Positions 27,580-39,061 of a DNA stretch of 64,000 nucleotides are shown here, in pieces. This DNA comes from an uncultured Alphaproteobacteria bacterium (GTDB lineage: Bacteria; Pseudomonadota; Alphaproteobacteria; HIMB59; GCA-002718135). The stretch spans positions 1 to 64,000 of the forward strand of contig CACIBE010000007.1 of the NCBI GenBank assembly GCA_902584805.1, given 5' to 3'. A program made the translations under genes and the position numbers. The notes under the pieces were generated by a model. The model ran no database searches and was not told the DNA's origin. It saw only the letters and a program-made list of their open reading frames with translations. Every line of letters starts with the position of its first letter. The first letter of the stretch is position 1.

Positions 27580-30207
27580 ATGCAGCTTGATAAATTTTTT
27601 GATTTTTTAAAAGATGAAAAAAATCTTTATTTGCAATGGGAGCAATCAAATTGTTTTAAACCACAAAAAGGAGGTGAGCCTTATTCTATAATGATGCCAC
27701 CACCTAATGTTACAGGCAGCTTACATATGGGCCATGCTTTAACCTTCACAATTCAAGATATATTAATCAGATACCATAGAATGAAGGGTATGGAAGTATT
27801 GTGGCAAGCAGGGACAGATCATGCAGGAATAGCTACTCAGATGATGGTTGAAAGAAAATTAAGTGAGTCAAACTTAGATCGCCGATCTCTAGGTAGAGAA
27901 AAGTTTATTGAAAAGGTATGGGAATGGAAAAAAGAGTCGGGTGGTCAGATAAGTAATCAATTAAGAAGACTTGGTGCTTCTGCAGATTGGTCAAGAGAAA
28001 GATTTACTATGGATGAAGGACTTTCTAATGCGGTTAAGAAAGTTTTTGTTAATTTATTTAATGATGGAATTATTTATAAAGATAAGAGATTGGTGAATTG
28101 GGATCCAAAACTTTTAACAGCTATTTCTGATCTAGAAGTAGAGCAAAGAGATACTGAAGGAAGTTTATGGCATATTAAATATCCTATAGATCAAAATAAT
28201 CATATTATTGTCGCAACAACAAGACCTGAGACAATGTTAGGTGATACTGCAGTTGCCGTTCATCCAGATGATGAAAAATATAAAAATCTAATTGGCAAAT
28301 TTTGTAACTTACCAATTTCAAATAAGAAAATACCAATCATTGCTGATGAATATGCAGATCCTGAAAAAGGTTCTGGAGCTGTAAAAATTACACCTGCACA
28401 TGACTTTAATGATTTTGAGGTAGGAAAGAGACATGATTTAGAATTTATTAATATTTTTGATGAAAATGCTAAACTCAACTCAAATGTTCCTGAAGAATTT
28501 CAAAATTTAGATCGATTTGAAGCAAGAAAACTAATTTTAAAAAAATTAGATGAAATGAATTTATTAATTAAAGAAGAAAAACAGCAAATGGTCATACCAT
28601 ATGGTGATAGATCAGGTGTTGTTATTGAGCCATGGCTGACAGATCAATGGTTTTGTGATGCAAAAAAATTATCAGTTGATCCAATATCAGCTGTTAAAAA
28701 TAATAGTTCTAAATTTATTCCCAAACAATGGGAAAATACATTTTATAATTGGATGGAAAATATTCAACCGTGGTGTATTTCAAGACAGTTATGGTGGGGG
28801 CATCAAATTCCTGCATGGTATGGTCCTGATAAAAAATATTTTGTTAGTGAAACTCTAGAAGGGGCACAAAATCAAGCAAAAGAATTTTATGGAAAGGATG
28901 TTGAGCTTAGACAAGATGAAGACGTTCTAGATACTTGGTTTTCTTCTGCTCTATGGACATTCTCTACTTTAGATTGGCCAAATAAAACGTATGAATTAGA
29001 TAAATTTTATCCTGGTAACGTTTTGGTTACTGGTTTTGATATCATATTTTTTTGGGTTGCGCGGATGATGATGATGGGTTCTTATTTTATGAAGGAAACT
29101 CCATTTAAAGATATTTATATTCATCCTTTAATACGTGATGAAAAAGGACAAAAAATGTCTAAATCAAAAGGAAACATAATTGATCCTTTAGAGTTATTAG
29201 ATAAATATGGCGCTGATACACTAAGATTTACACTAACAGCACTATTAAATCCTGGAAGAGATGTAAAATTATCTGAAGCTAGAGTTAAAGGATATAAATC
29301 ATTCACAAATAAAATTTGGAATGCTGGAAAATTTTTACAATTGAATAATTCAATTTTTATAGATGATATTTCAATTGATTCAATTATTTTTGATGCAAAC
29401 AAATGGATAATAAAAGAATTGAATGATTTGAACACTCAACTTGATCAATTAACTAAAAAGTATTTGTTTCATGAAATAGCCAATAAAATTTATCATTTCG
29501 TATGGCATACTTATTGTGATTGGTACATTGAAATTATTAAACAAAATTTTGAAAATGAAAAATTTGCTGATGAAATTAAAAAAGTTTCTGGATGGACATT
29601 TATTCAAGTTTTAAAGATCATACATCCAATTATGCCATTTATAAGTGAAAAATTATGGAGATCTTTAGTTGACGATAAATCATATCTAATGAACCAAGTT
29701 TTTCAAAATTATTCAACAAATAATTCTTTTGATAATTCTAAAAAAAACTTCGAAATATTTATTGAATTCATAACATCTATTAGAAATTTGAGATCAGAAC
29801 TAAATATACCCTATAAACAATTAATTAATATCTCCATAGAAGCAAAAAATGATGAACTTAACAATTTTCTAATTGCCTATAAAAATGAAATAAGTAATTT
29901 TTTAAAAACTAAAGATATTAGTTTTGATAAAATTCAACCTAACAAGAATTCAGCTTTAATTGTGTTAACATCATTATCAGTTTTAATCCCTTTAGATGGT
30001 ATTATTGACTCAGAAGCGGAACTAAATAAATTAAATAAGAAAAAGCAAGTTGAGCAAGAAAAATATAATAAAGTTAATGACAAATTAAAAAATGATAACT
30101 TTATGAATAAAGCTTCAGAAGAAATTATTAATAAATTTAAAAATGAGGCAAATATTTATAAATCTTCTATTGAAAAAATTGATCAAATAATAAATACTAT
30201 CAAATAG
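27580..30207 (+). CDS. valS: Valyl-tRNA synthetase
   Basis: [24 protein letters not shown]-terminal coiled coil. Confidence 0.97.
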   Translation: MQLDKFFDFLKDEKNLYLQWEQSNCFKPQKGGEPYSIMMPPPNVTGSLHMGHALTFTIQDILIRYHRMKGMEVLWQAGTDHAGIATQMMVERKLSESNLDRRSLGREKFIEKVWEWKKESGGQISNQLRRLGASADWSRERFTMDEGLSNAVKKVFVNLFNDGIIYKDKRLVNWDPKLLTAISDLEVEQRDTEGSLWHIKYPIDQNNHIIVATTRPETMLGDTAVAVHPDDEKYKNLIGKFCNLPISNKKIPIIADEYADPEKGSGAVKITPAHDFNDFEVGKRHDLEFINIFDENAKLNSNVPEEFQNLDRFEARKLILKKLDEMNLLIKEEKQQMVIPYGDRSGVVIEPWLTDQWFCDAKKLSVDPISAVKNNSSKFIPKQWENTFYNWMENIQPWCISRQLWWGHQIPAWYGPDKKYFVSETLEGAQNQAKEFYGKDVELRQDEDVLDTWFSSALWTFSTLDWPNKTYELDKFYPGNVLVTGFDIIFFWVARMMMMGSYFMKETPFKDIYIHPLIRDEKGQKMSKSKGNIIDPLELLDKYGADTLRFTLTALLNPGRDVKLSEARVKGYKSFTNKIWNAGKFLQLNNSIFIDDISIDSIIFDANKWIIKELNDLNTQLDQLTKKYLFHEIANKIYHFVWHTYCDWYIEIIKQNFENEKFADEIKKVSGWTFIQVLKIIHPIMPFISEKLWRSLVDDKSYLMNQVFQNYSTNNSFDNSKKNFEIFIEFITSIRNLRSELNIPYKQLINISIEAKNDELNNFLIAYKNEISNFLKTKDISFDKIQPNKNSALIVLTSLSVLIPLDGIIDSEAELNKLNKKKQVEQEKYNKVNDKLKNDNFMNKASEEIINKFKNEANIYKSSIEKIDQIINTIK

Positions 30208-30208
30208 A

Positions 30209-31939
30209 ATGGAAGATAAGGGTTCAAATAGAAAATCTAATCTACCTAGTAGATATGTTAGTGTAGGGCCTAAAAGTGCACCTCATAGATCTTATTATTA
30301 TGCTATGGGTTTGAAAGAACATGAAATTTATCAACCATTTGTTGGTGTTGTTAGCACCTGGAATGAATCAGCTCCTTGCAACATTACTCTTCAGGATCAA
30401 GCGCAACATGTGAAGACAGGTGTCAAAGATGCTGGAGGAACACCAAGAGAATTTACAACTATAACAGTAACAGATGGAATTGCCATGGGCCATGAGGCAA
30501 TGAAATCCTCTCTTATTAGTAGAGAAGTTATTGCAGATTCCATTGAATTATCTGTGAGAGGTCACTGTTATGATGCAATAGTCGGACTTGCTGGCTGTGA
30601 TAAATCTTTGCCAGGTTTAATGATGGCTATGGTTAGATTAAATGTACCATCTGTATTCATTTATGGGGGTTCAATCTTACCAGGAAAATACAAGGGTAAA
30701 GATGTTACTGTTATTGATGTTTTTGAAGCAGTTGGAAAACATGCTGCTGGAACTATCTCAGATCAAGATTTAAAAGATATTGAACAAGTTGCTTGCCCAT
30801 CTGCTGGATCGTGTGGAGGTCAGTTTACAGCAAATACAATGGCATGTATTTCTGAAGCAGTTGGTTTAGCTCTAACAAATTCAGCTATGCCACCAGCAGT
30901 AAATACTGAAGAAAGAAAAGCTTATGGTGAAAAGAGTGGTAAAGCTATAATGAATTTATTAGAAAAGAATATAAGACCAAGGGATATAGTAACTATTGAT
31001 TCATTAGTAAACGCTGCAAGAGTAGTTGCAGCTACTGGAGGTTCAACTAATGCAGCACTCCATCTTCCTGCTATAGCTAATGAAGCAGGTTTAAAATTTA
31101 CATTAGCAGATGTTGTAGAAATTTATAATTCGACTCCTTATATCGGAGATATGCAACCTGGTGGAAAGTACGTTGCTAAAGATTTATATGATGTAGGAGG
31201 TGTTCCAGTTGTTATAAAATCTTTATTAGATGGTGGTTATATAAACGGAGACTGCATAACTGTTACAGGAAAAACAATAGCTGAAAATCATAGAGAAGTA
31301 ATATTTCCTACAAATCAAGATGTTGTTTATAAATGTGATAATCCAATTAGTGAAAATAGTTCAGTTGTAGGGTTGTGGGGTAATCTTGCTCCAGATGGAT
31401 GTATATCAAAAATAGCAGGTTTAAAAAATTTAACTTTTAAAGGAAAAGCTAAATGTTTTGACTCAGAAGAAGATGCTTTAACCGCAGTTTTAAAAAATGA
31501 AATTAAAGCCGGAGATGCGGTAATAATTAGATATGAAGGTCCTAAAGGAGGACCTGGTATGCGTGAAATGCTTTCAACAACAGGTGCAATATATGGGCAA
31601 GGTTTAGGTGAAACTGTTGCTTTAATTACAGACGGACGGTTTTCAGGCGGCACAAGAGGATTTTGCATTGGTCATGTAGGACCAGAAGCAGCTGTTGGAG
31701 GTATGATAGGTTTACTTAAAGATGGCGATGAGATTATTATTGATGCTGTTAAAGGCGAAATCAACGTTTCGCTTTCAGATCAAGAAATAGAAAAGAGAAA
31801 AAAAGATTGGAAACCGAGAAAAACCAATCATAATTCTGGATCTATATGGAAATATTCTCAAACTGTTGGACCAGCTTACGAGGGTGCTGTTACTCAACCA
31901 GGAGCAAAAGATGAAACGCATACATACGCTGATATTTAA
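30209..31939 (+). CDS. ilvD: Dihydroxy-acid dehydratase
   Basis: [49 protein letters not shown]. Confidence 0.95.
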   Translation: MEDKGSNRKSNLPSRYVSVGPKSAPHRSYYYAMGLKEHEIYQPFVGVVSTWNESAPCNITLQDQAQHVKTGVKDAGGTPREFTTITVTDGIAMGHEAMKSSLISREVIADSIELSVRGHCYDAIVGLAGCDKSLPGLMMAMVRLNVPSVFIYGGSILPGKYKGKDVTVIDVFEAVGKHAAGTISDQDLKDIEQVACPSAGSCGGQFTANTMACISEAVGLALTNSAMPPAVNTEERKAYGEKSGKAIMNLLEKNIRPRDIVTIDSLVNAARVVAATGGSTNAALHLPAIANEAGLKFTLADVVEIYNSTPYIGDMQPGGKYVAKDLYDVGGVPVVIKSLLDGGYINGDCITVTGKTIAENHREVIFPTNQDVVYKCDNPISENSSVVGLWGNLAPDGCISKIAGLKNLTFKGKAKCFDSEEDALTAVLKNEIKAGDAVIIRYEGPKGGPGMREMLSTTGAIYGQGLGETVALITDGRFSGGTRGFCIGHVGPEAAVGGMIGLLKDGDEIIIDAVKGEINVSLSDQEIEKRKKDWKPRKTNHNSGSIWKYSQTVGPAYEGAVTQPGAKDETHTYADI

Positions 31940-31941
31940 TA

Positions 31942-32727
31942 TTAATTAACTAATTCTATTGTAACTGGTGTGTGATCAGAAGCTTTTTCCCATCCTCTTG
32001 GTTCACGATTAACATTAACAGATTTAATCAAATCAGTTACTTCTGGTGTAGTAAGAAAATGATCAATTCTAAGACCATTACCTTTTTGCCAATTTCCACC
32101 TCTATAGCCCCAAAAAGTCCAGTTCGTATTTCCATCAACAAAGTATTTAACTGTATCAACAAAACCTAAATTTAAAAGATATCTAAATTTTTCTCTTGTT
32201 AAAGGATGAGCACAGGCATCATTTTTAAAATTTTCTGGTGAATAAACATCTTTATCGCTTGGTATTACATTAAAATCTCCGCCTATAATAATTGGTTGAT
32301 TATTATCAATTAATTCTTTGATATATTTATTAAAATTTATCATCCAATCAATTTTGTAATCAAATTTTTCTGTTTCAATAGGGTTTCCATTTGGAAGATA
32401 AATATTTATTAATTTAATTTTATTTTTTATATTTTTTAAAGATATTTCTGTTTCAATAAATCTAGAATTTATATCTTGGTAATTAGGAATATTTAAATTT
32501 GAAATTTCAATACTCTCTTTGCTGAGTATGGCTACTCCATTCCAAGCTTTTTGCCCATTTACGTAACATTTATAATTAATATTTTCTAATTCCTCTCTAG
32601 GAAAACTTTCATTTGTACATTTTAATTCTTGAATTAAATATAAATCTGATTGATCTTTTTTTATAAACTTTATTAAATGTTCTATTCTTGCATTAACTGA
32701 ATTTACATTCCATGTAGTAATTTTCAT
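31942..32727 (-). CDS. xthA: Exodeoxyribonuclease III
   Basis: MKITTWNVNSVNARIEHL, IQELKC, GGDFNVIP, RIDHFL, SDHTPV. Confidence 0.95.
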   Translation of the reverse strand: MKITTWNVNSVNARIEHLIKFIKKDQSDLYLIQELKCTNESFPREELENINYKCYVNGQKAWNGVAILSKESIEISNLNIPNYQDINSRFIETEISLKNIKNKIKLINIYLPNGNPIETEKFDYKIDWMINFNKYIKELIDNNQPIIIGGDFNVIPSDKDVYSPENFKNDACAHPLTREKFRYLLNLGFVDTVKYFVDGNTNWTFWGYRGGNWQKGNGLRIDHFLTTPEVTDLIKSVNVNREPRGWEKASDHTPVTIELVN

Positions 32728-33054
32728 TTATATTGAAAAAGAAGTACCACACCCACATGATGAAGATGCTAGTGGATTAGAAATTTTAAATGACGATCCA
32801 ATCAATTCATTAACATAATCAATTTTCGATCCTTTAATAAATTCGATTGAAGTTTTATCTATCAATAAATCAGCATTTTTATAATTAAAGATTAAATCAT
32901 CATCATTTGGTTTATTAGAAAAATCGAATTTATATTGAAATCCTGCACAACCACCACCCAATACGGTAATTCTGAAATAGTTAGATTTTTCAGAGAGAAG
33001 TATCTTGTTGATATGATTCTGAGCACTTTCAGTTACTTCAATTATATTGTCCAT
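32728..33054 (-). CDS. erpA: Iron-sulfur cluster insertion protein (ErpA/IscA family)
   Basis: GGGCAGFQYKF and C-terminal SSCGCGTSF. Confidence 0.9.
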   Translation of the reverse strand: MDNIIEVTESAQNHINKILLSEKSNYFRITVLGGGCAGFQYKFDFSNKPNDDDLIFNYKNADLLIDKTSIEFIKGSKIDYVNELIGSSFKISNPLASSSCGCGTSFSI

Positions 33055-33108
33055 TTATCTAAATATTGTTATTAGTTATTATTTTACAATTATAATATAA
33101 ATTTTCTT

Positions 33109-34227
33109 ATGTTCAAACATTTAGCTTCCAATCCAGATAATTCAAATGGAAGATTATATAATGAGCTAGATGATGATTTGAGAAATCCATTTGAAAGAGA
33201 TAGAGCTAGAGTTATTCATTCTAATTCTTTTAGAAAATTAAAACACAAAACCCAAGTTTTTATTGAAAGTGAGAGTGATTATTTTAGGACAAGATTAACT
33301 CATTCTTTAGAAGTTGCACAAATATCAAGATCAATTTGCAGATTACTTGAATTAGATGAAGATCTAGGTGAAACAGTTGCTCTTGCACATGATTTGGGTC
33401 ATCCTCCTTTTGGTCATATTGGCGAAGACGCACTTGATAATTCAATGAAAAAGTTTGGAGGTTTTAATCATAATGATCAAACCTTGAGAGTTTTAACATT
33501 TATAGAAAAAAGACACCCTGATTTTGATGGATTAAATCTAACATGGGAGAGCTTAGAGGGAATAATAAAACATAATGGAATTTTGATTGATCATTTACCT
33601 TATCACTTGGATAATTATTCAAAATTACACAATCTAAATCTAACTGATCAACCTTATTTAGAATCACAGATAGCAAGTATATCTGATGATATTGCTTATA
33701 ATAATCATGATGTAGAGGATGCTATTAGAGCAAATTTAATAACATTAGATGATATTGCAGAGTTAAGTTTTTTTGAAAAAATTATAATTAATTTAAAGGA
33801 TCACTACAAAGATATTCCAAATAAACTTCTAGTGTATCAAGTTTTAAGAAACTCCATATCTAATATGATAAATGATATATTTGAAACTACAAAAAAAAAT
33901 TTAATTGAAAATAATATAAATTCTATTGATGATATACGTAAAAAAAATAATTTCGTTGTTTCATTTTCAAATGAAATGAAGAAAAATTGTGACATAATTA
34001 AAAAATTCTTATTTGATAAAGTTTATAATCACAGTCATTTATCAGATAAGAGACAGTATTCAAAAAAGGTTATATCTACTTTGTTTACTTATTTCGTAAA
34101 AAATAATAATAAACTACCAGTAGATTGGAGAAATCAAAATATTGAAATTGAAAGATTAATTTGTGATTATATTTCAGGAATGACGGATAGATTTGCTCTA
34201 AATTTGTATAAGGAGATTAGTGAATAA
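33109..34227 (+). CDS. dgt: Deoxyguanosinetriphosphate triphosphohydrolase-like protein
   Basis: RDRARVIHSNSFRKLKHKTQVF, TRLTHSLEVAQI, ALAHDLGHPPFGHIGE. Confidence 0.94.
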   Translation: MFKHLASNPDNSNGRLYNELDDDLRNPFERDRARVIHSNSFRKLKHKTQVFIESESDYFRTRLTHSLEVAQISRSICRLLELDEDLGETVALAHDLGHPPFGHIGEDALDNSMKKFGGFNHNDQTLRVLTFIEKRHPDFDGLNLTWESLEGIIKHNGILIDHLPYHLDNYSKLHNLNLTDQPYLESQIASISDDIAYNNHDVEDAIRANLITLDDIAELSFFEKIIINLKDHYKDIPNKLLVYQVLRNSISNMINDIFETTKKNLIENNINSIDDIRKKNNFVVSFSNEMKKNCDIIKKFLFDKVYNHSHLSDKRQYSKKVISTLFTYFVKNNNKLPVDWRNQNIEIERLICDYISGMTDRFALNLYKEISE

Positions 34228-35950
34228 TTTTATAAAAGACCTTTCAGATTTTTTAATTGATTTTACAGATTTTTTAGAGAGAAATAAATTCATATCTCCA
34301 ATCAATAAAAAACAAATTAGCATCGATTATTCTTCAAATAATAAACAAGGCGATTTAGCAACGAACTTTTATTTAATAGTTAAAAGAAAAATAATTAATG
34401 AAGAATTTAATATTGAAAAAGAATTAAATGAAAGAATTAAATCAATTGGATTTATAGATTATTTTGTAGTTTCAAAAAATGGTTTTATAAATTTTTTTCT
34501 AAAAGATGAATTTGTTTTAAGAAGTTTAAAAGAAATTTATAGTAAAAATTTTTTAAATTATATTAATTATGGTGCAGATAAAAAAATAAACGTCGAATTT
34601 GTTTCAGCTAATCCAACCGGACCATTGCATATAGCTCATATAAGAGGTGCTGTATTTGGAGATGTGCTAAGCTCTCTTTATACTAAAACAGGTTTTGATG
34701 TTACTAGAGAATATTACGTTAATGATGCAGGTTCTCAAATTGATAAATTATCAAACTCTCTTTTGAAACGATATTTACAATTATTTGATAAAAAAATTGA
34801 GTTAGAAGAAGACGAGTATCCTGGTGAATACTTAATAGATATTGCCAAAAAAATTAAAAATGAAGAAGGTGATAAGTGGTTAAATTTTCAACATGAAGAA
34901 ACTATTAAATATTTTAAGAATTTTGCATTAAAAAATATACTTATAAACATAAAATCAGATTTAGAATTAATAAATATAAAATTTGATAAATTTACTCACG
35001 AAACAAAAATACAAAAAAGTAAAATTATTGATGAACTTTTTACAATTTTGGATGAAAAAAAACTATTATATGAAGGTGTTTTAGAGAAACCAAAAGGTGA
35101 TGACTCTGTTTGGGAACCAAGAGAGCAATTATTATTTAGATCCTCTAAATTACTAGACAATGAAGATAGAGCATTAAAAAAATCAAATGGCGAATGGACT
35201 TATTTTGCAAATGATGCAGCATATCATTTAGATAAATGTAAAAGAAATTTTGACAGGTTAGTCAATATCTGGGGATCTGATCATATTGGCTATATTCCAA
35301 GAATGAACTCATTAATTAAAGCTATTAAAGATGATGAAACTTATTTAAATATTTTAACTTGTCAGATTGTAAGTCTAATTCAAAATAAACAAAAAATTAA
35401 AATGTCAAAAAGATCTGGAAATTTTGTGACATTAGCTAATGTTCATTCTAAAGTTGGTAAAGATCCTATAAGGTACTACATGATTTCTACTAAAAATGAG
35501 ACAGCAATTGACTTTGATTTAGATGCTGTTGTTGAAAAAAATAAAGATAATAAAGTTTTTTACTGTCAATACGCACATGCTAGAGCTTCATCAGTAATTA
35601 ATAAAGCAAACGAATTAGGTATAAGTATTAAAAATGATTATAATTTTAATGCAATACAAAATCTATCTGATGAGGAGTTAAAATTAATTAAAAAGCTAAT
35701 TTCTTATCCTTATTTATTATATCAATCATCATACTATAATGAACCACACCGACTAATCAATTACTTAGAAGAAATATCGGCTGATTTTCATTCAATTTGG
35801 AATAAAGGTAAAGATAATGAATCACTTCGTTTTATAGATGAAAAAAATACAGAAAAGACAATTTCAAAAATATTTTGGTTGGAGTCATTTAGAGTGGTTT
35901 TAAAAGATATATTTTCAATAATTGATATAAGTGCACCTGAAACAATGTAA
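34220..35950 (+). CDS. argS: Arginyl-tRNA synthetase
   Basis: SANPTGPLHIAHIRGAVFGD, VNDAGSQIDKL, MSKRSGNFVTL. Confidence 0.96.
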   Translation: MNNFIKDLSDFLIDFTDFLERNKFISPINKKQISIDYSSNNKQGDLATNFYLIVKRKIINEEFNIEKELNERIKSIGFIDYFVVSKNGFINFFLKDEFVLRSLKEIYSKNFLNYINYGADKKINVEFVSANPTGPLHIAHIRGAVFGDVLSSLYTKTGFDVTREYYVNDAGSQIDKLSNSLLKRYLQLFDKKIELEEDEYPGEYLIDIAKKIKNEEGDKWLNFQHEETIKYFKNFALKNILINIKSDLELINIKFDKFTHETKIQKSKIIDELFTILDEKKLLYEGVLEKPKGDDSVWEPREQLLFRSSKLLDNEDRALKKSNGEWTYFANDAAYHLDKCKRNFDRLVNIWGSDHIGYIPRMNSLIKAIKDDETYLNILTCQIVSLIQNKQKIKMSKRSGNFVTLANVHSKVGKDPIRYYMISTKNETAIDFDLDAVVEKNKDNKVFYCQYAHARASSVINKANELGISIKNDYNFNAIQNLSDEELKLIKKLISYPYLLYQSSYYNEPHRLINYLEEISADFHSIWNKGKDNESLRFIDEKNTEKTISKIFWLESFRVVLKDIFSIIDISAPETM

Positions 35951-36462
35951 TGATTAAAAGAATTATTTTTAAAAGAAAAAATAATTACATATTAAAATAT
36001 TCTTTATTATTATTGCTATTTATTATTATTCTTTATCTTATCTCATTTTATTATTTTATTAATAGGGAATATTTTATTATTCCTCAATTTACTGATAAAT
36101 ATTTTATTATCCCTGCCAATAAAGAAGGTGAAGTTGTTGATTATTTAGACAAGAAAAGTTTGAATAACATAGATAATGAAATTAAAGATTTTGATTTTAA
36201 AAATATAGACGAACTTGATTTTACAATTCAATTATACAGCAATGATAATTTTGAAAATATTAATAAATTCTTGAACAATTTATTAGAAAATAAAAAAGAA
36301 ATTATAGATTATGAAGATATTTTTGTTTTTTATAAAAAAACTGAAATAGGTATTCAATATTTTATTACTTATAAAAATTACATTTCTAAGAATAATGCTT
36401 CTGAAGCTTGTGATTTATTAACTTTTGTTAAGAGTTGCTTAATACTTAATTTACAAAATTAA
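35950..36462 (+). CDS. Inner membrane-anchored SPOR-like protein
   Basis: Single N-terminal TM; C-terminal FTIQLYSNDNFEN...ACDLLTFVKSCLI resembles a degenerate SPOR domain; argS/SPOR/scpA position. Confidence 0.6.
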   Translation: MIKRIIFKRKNNYILKYSLLLLLFIIILYLISFYYFINREYFIIPQFTDKYFIIPANKEGEVVDYLDKKSLNNIDNEIKDFDFKNIDELDFTIQLYSNDNFENINKFLNNLLENKKEIIDYEDIFVFYKKTEIGIQYFITYKNYISKNNASEACDLLTFVKSCLILNLQN

Positions 36463-36501
36463 TAATATTGAGAGAATCTCAATAATTTTATATAAAAAAT
36501 T

Positions 36502-37269
36502 GTGTTAAATATTCCAGATACAGAAATAAAAGAAGGTCAATTTAACCTATTATTAGACAATTTTGAAGGTCCCATAGACCTTTTGTTGGTTTTGGCTAGA
36601 TCACAGAAGGTTGATTTATCTGATATATCTATATCCGCATTAGCTGATCAATATATTAACTTTATTAATCAATATAGAAATATTCATATTGAAATAGCTG
36701 CAGATTATTTAGTGATGGCAGCATGGCTAACGTATTTGAAATCAAGATTACTATTACCAAAAGAAGAAAAAACAGATGAATATACAGCCGATGAGTTAGA
36801 AGAGGCTTTAAAATATCAATTACAGAGACTAGAGGCTTTTCAAAATATTTCTAAAATCATATATTCAAGACCTCTTGTTAATAGAGATGTATTTTATGGG
36901 GGGTCATCTGAAGGTCTCAAAGTTAAATATAATATAAATTATACATCTAATTTATATGACTTACTAAAATCATATAGTCAAATACTTAAATCGAATGAAC
37001 AGGTAAAACAATTAACTATTGAGTATTCAGAACTTTATTCAGTTGATCAAGCAGTTAAAAGATTAAAAGGTATTTTTGGAAATATTACAGAATGGACTAA
37101 TTTTTTAAATGTAATTCCAAAATTAATTAATGCTAATAAAACAATTAATAAATCAATTATCTCATCTAATTTTGTTGCTTCTTTAGAATTATCAAAAAAT
37201 GGATTTATTGATTTAAAACAAGATGAAAATTTTGGTAATATTTATATAAAATTTAATCAAAATGGATAA
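36502..37269 (+). CDS. scpA: Segregation and condensation protein A
   Basis: FEGPIDLLLVLARSQKVDLSDISI, YLVMAAWLTYLKSRLLLP; GTG start. Confidence 0.94.
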   Translation: MLNIPDTEIKEGQFNLLLDNFEGPIDLLLVLARSQKVDLSDISISALADQYINFINQYRNIHIEIAADYLVMAAWLTYLKSRLLLPKEEKTDEYTADELEEALKYQLQRLEAFQNISKIIYSRPLVNRDVFYGGSSEGLKVKYNINYTSNLYDLLKSYSQILKSNEQVKQLTIEYSELYSVDQAVKRLKGIFGNITEWTNFLNVIPKLINANKTINKSIISSNFVASLELSKNGFIDLKQDENFGNIYIKFNQNG

Positions 37270-37897
37270 TAAAGATATTAAAATTTTAGAAGCAATATTA
37301 TTTGCATCAGGAGAGCCACTTAATGAAAATGATTTAAAAGAAAAAATTAAAGAAAAAAATAATATAAGTAAGCTATTACAAGAAATTAAAGATTTTTATA
37401 AAAATAGAGGTATTAATTTAATTAAAACTGGCAACAAATGGTCTTTTAGAACTGCTGAAGATCTCAGTGATGAATTAACTATTTTTAAAACACAGAAAAG
37501 AAAATTATCGAGAGCTGCACTAGAAACATTATCTATAATTGCTTACCAACAACCAATAACAAGATCAGAAATTGAAAATATTAGAGGTGTTCAAATGGGT
37601 AGAGGCTCTTTAGATCATTTGATGGAAATAGGATGGATACGTCCTTCAGGTAGGAAAAGTATACCTGGTAAACCTACTTTATGGTCTACCACAGATTTGT
37701 TTGTTGAACATTTTGGATTGAATAGTTTATCCGATTTACCTAATAAAGAGGAGCTAAAGGCAAGTGGTTTTCTAGATAAACGTGCTGCGATTGCAACTAT
37801 AAGTGATCTTGCTAAAAATGATGAAAATTTACAAAGTAATGATAATTTAGAACAGGATGATGAAAATAATATTGATGATTTTATTCAAAATACTTAG
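37262..37897 (+). CDS. scpB: Segregation and condensation protein B
   Basis: LEAILFASGEPL, ALETLSIIAYQQPITRSEIENIRGV. Confidence 0.94.
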   Translation: MDNKDIKILEAILFASGEPLNENDLKEKIKEKNNISKLLQEIKDFYKNRGINLIKTGNKWSFRTAEDLSDELTIFKTQKRKLSRAALETLSIIAYQQPITRSEIENIRGVQMGRGSLDHLMEIGWIRPSGRKSIPGKPTLWSTTDLFVEHFGLNSLSDLPNKEELKASGFLDKRAAIATISDLAKNDENLQSNDNLEQDDENNIDDFIQNT

Positions 37898-37909
37898 TTA
37901 ACTTATTAC

Positions 37910-37940
37910 TTCTTGTTTTTTCCTATAGTTTCCGTATAAG
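37910..37940 (+). repeat. Left copy of 31-bp direct repeat flanking insertion
   Basis: TTCTTGTTTTTTCCTATAGTTTCCGTATAAG; 29/31 identical to 39062-39092. Confidence 0.9.
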
Positions 37941-38124
37941 CCCTTTATGATACCGTGTGTGTCAAATCAATTTATCTCATTGAAAAAATTATATTTTTAA
38001 TTTCCAGTGTCTTTATTTTGTGTTTTTTTTATTTTAAAATTTTTTGATCTTAAAATATACTGGGTAAACAAATAAATTGTCTACTCGTTTTTTAATCAGT
38101 TTAAGTTGATAACCTAGGATTGTT

Positions 38125-38733
38125 TTATTTGTTTTTATTCATTAGTTTAATTAATAATTTTGCATATTCTCTGGCATCATCTATGGCTTTATGCGTATGT
38201 TTTGTATTATCATGCAATTCTAGAGAGTAATCATCTCTACCTATGTCTTTATAATCTTTTTGCAGCACAGCAGCAGCATAGGATTTGATATCAAAGGCTG
38301 CTTGTCCATTCTTATCAAAAAAAGGCATAGAGAAAGGAATTTTTTCTAATCGTTCTACAAGAAAAGTTTGAATATACCAATTGATCCACATAAAATCTAA
38401 TGGAGCTGGATGAGCAGCCATAATTCGTGGGGTTGGTAGCGTAAGAAGCCAATCACCAAATTTGTTCATTCCTTCTTTGGGTGAGACTTGATGATGTTGA
38501 GTATATTTTAAAGCTTCTGGCGCTTCTGTTGTAAACCAATGCATAGTAGCGGGGTGAGGTTTGGCATTTTCTAGTGGCAAGAAATTAATTTCACATTCTC
38601 CAAATTTTTTTCCTGCTTTATTAACGGCTACAGCACCAAGGCTTATCATAGAATGTGGTCCAGGAATAGGTCCGTCTGCTTCTATGTCACACACAACATA
38701 AGTAGTCATAGTTGAATTATTACCACTAACCAC
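38125..38733 (-). CDS. DEDDh-type 3'-5' exonuclease
   Basis: VVCDIEADGPIPG (DxE), AHPAPLDFMWI (D), HTHKAIDDAREYA (Hx4D). True start may be the internal Met before TTYVVCD. Confidence 0.8.
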   Translation of the reverse strand: MVSGNNSTMTTYVVCDIEADGPIPGPHSMISLGAVAVNKAGKKFGECEINFLPLENAKPHPATMHWFTTEAPEALKYTQHHQVSPKEGMNKFGDWLLTLPTPRIMAAHPAPLDFMWINWYIQTFLVERLEKIPFSMPFFDKNGQAAFDIKSYAAAVLQKDYKDIGRDDYSLELHDNTKHTHKAIDDAREYAKLLIKLMNKNK

Positions 38734-38753
38734 GGAGATTGTTAAGAGTTCAG

Positions 38754-38897
38754 CTATTTTTTAATTTTCTTTTTATCTTTCTTACGAAGATCATCAGTTT
38801 TTTTATTACTTAATAGTATTGGATAAGTTTGAATTTTACCTCCATAAATTGGGTGGTCTTTTTTAGCGACTTTTAGATTTTTTAAAGAAATTACCAT
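38754..38897 (-). CDS. Small basic protein, 47 aa, hypothetical
   Basis: Not in ORF track. MVISLKNLKVAKKDHPIYGGKIQTYPILLSNKKTDDLRKKDKKKIKK* with an AAAGGAGAT Shine-Dalgarno a few nt upstream. Confidence 0.5.
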   Translation of the reverse strand: MVISLKNLKVAKKDHPIYGGKIQTYPILLSNKKTDDLRKKDKKKIKK

Positions 38898-39061
38898 TTT
38901 ATCTCCTTTAGCGTTTTGTTTTGTGTCCCAGCAATTAGAGTATCTAAATCAGGACAAAATATTTATATATTAAATGTATCGTTTTGTGCTTTTTTTTGTG
39001 CCCATTTTGTGTTCCTTTTTTTTCTATATTTTACTAAAGCTATCCTTATCTTGCTTATAAT

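Larger units (their letters stand above)
37941..39061. mobile_element. Small inserted segment between scpB and tatA
   Basis: Bounded by direct repeats; interrupts scpB-tatA; contains minus-strand cargo of visibly higher GC than its surroundings; no transposase or integrase seen. Confidence 0.5.

Noticed and set aside
31327-31668. 113-aa minus-strand ORF opposite ilvD
   Set aside because: Antisense shadow of conserved ilvD, proline-rich complement artefact.
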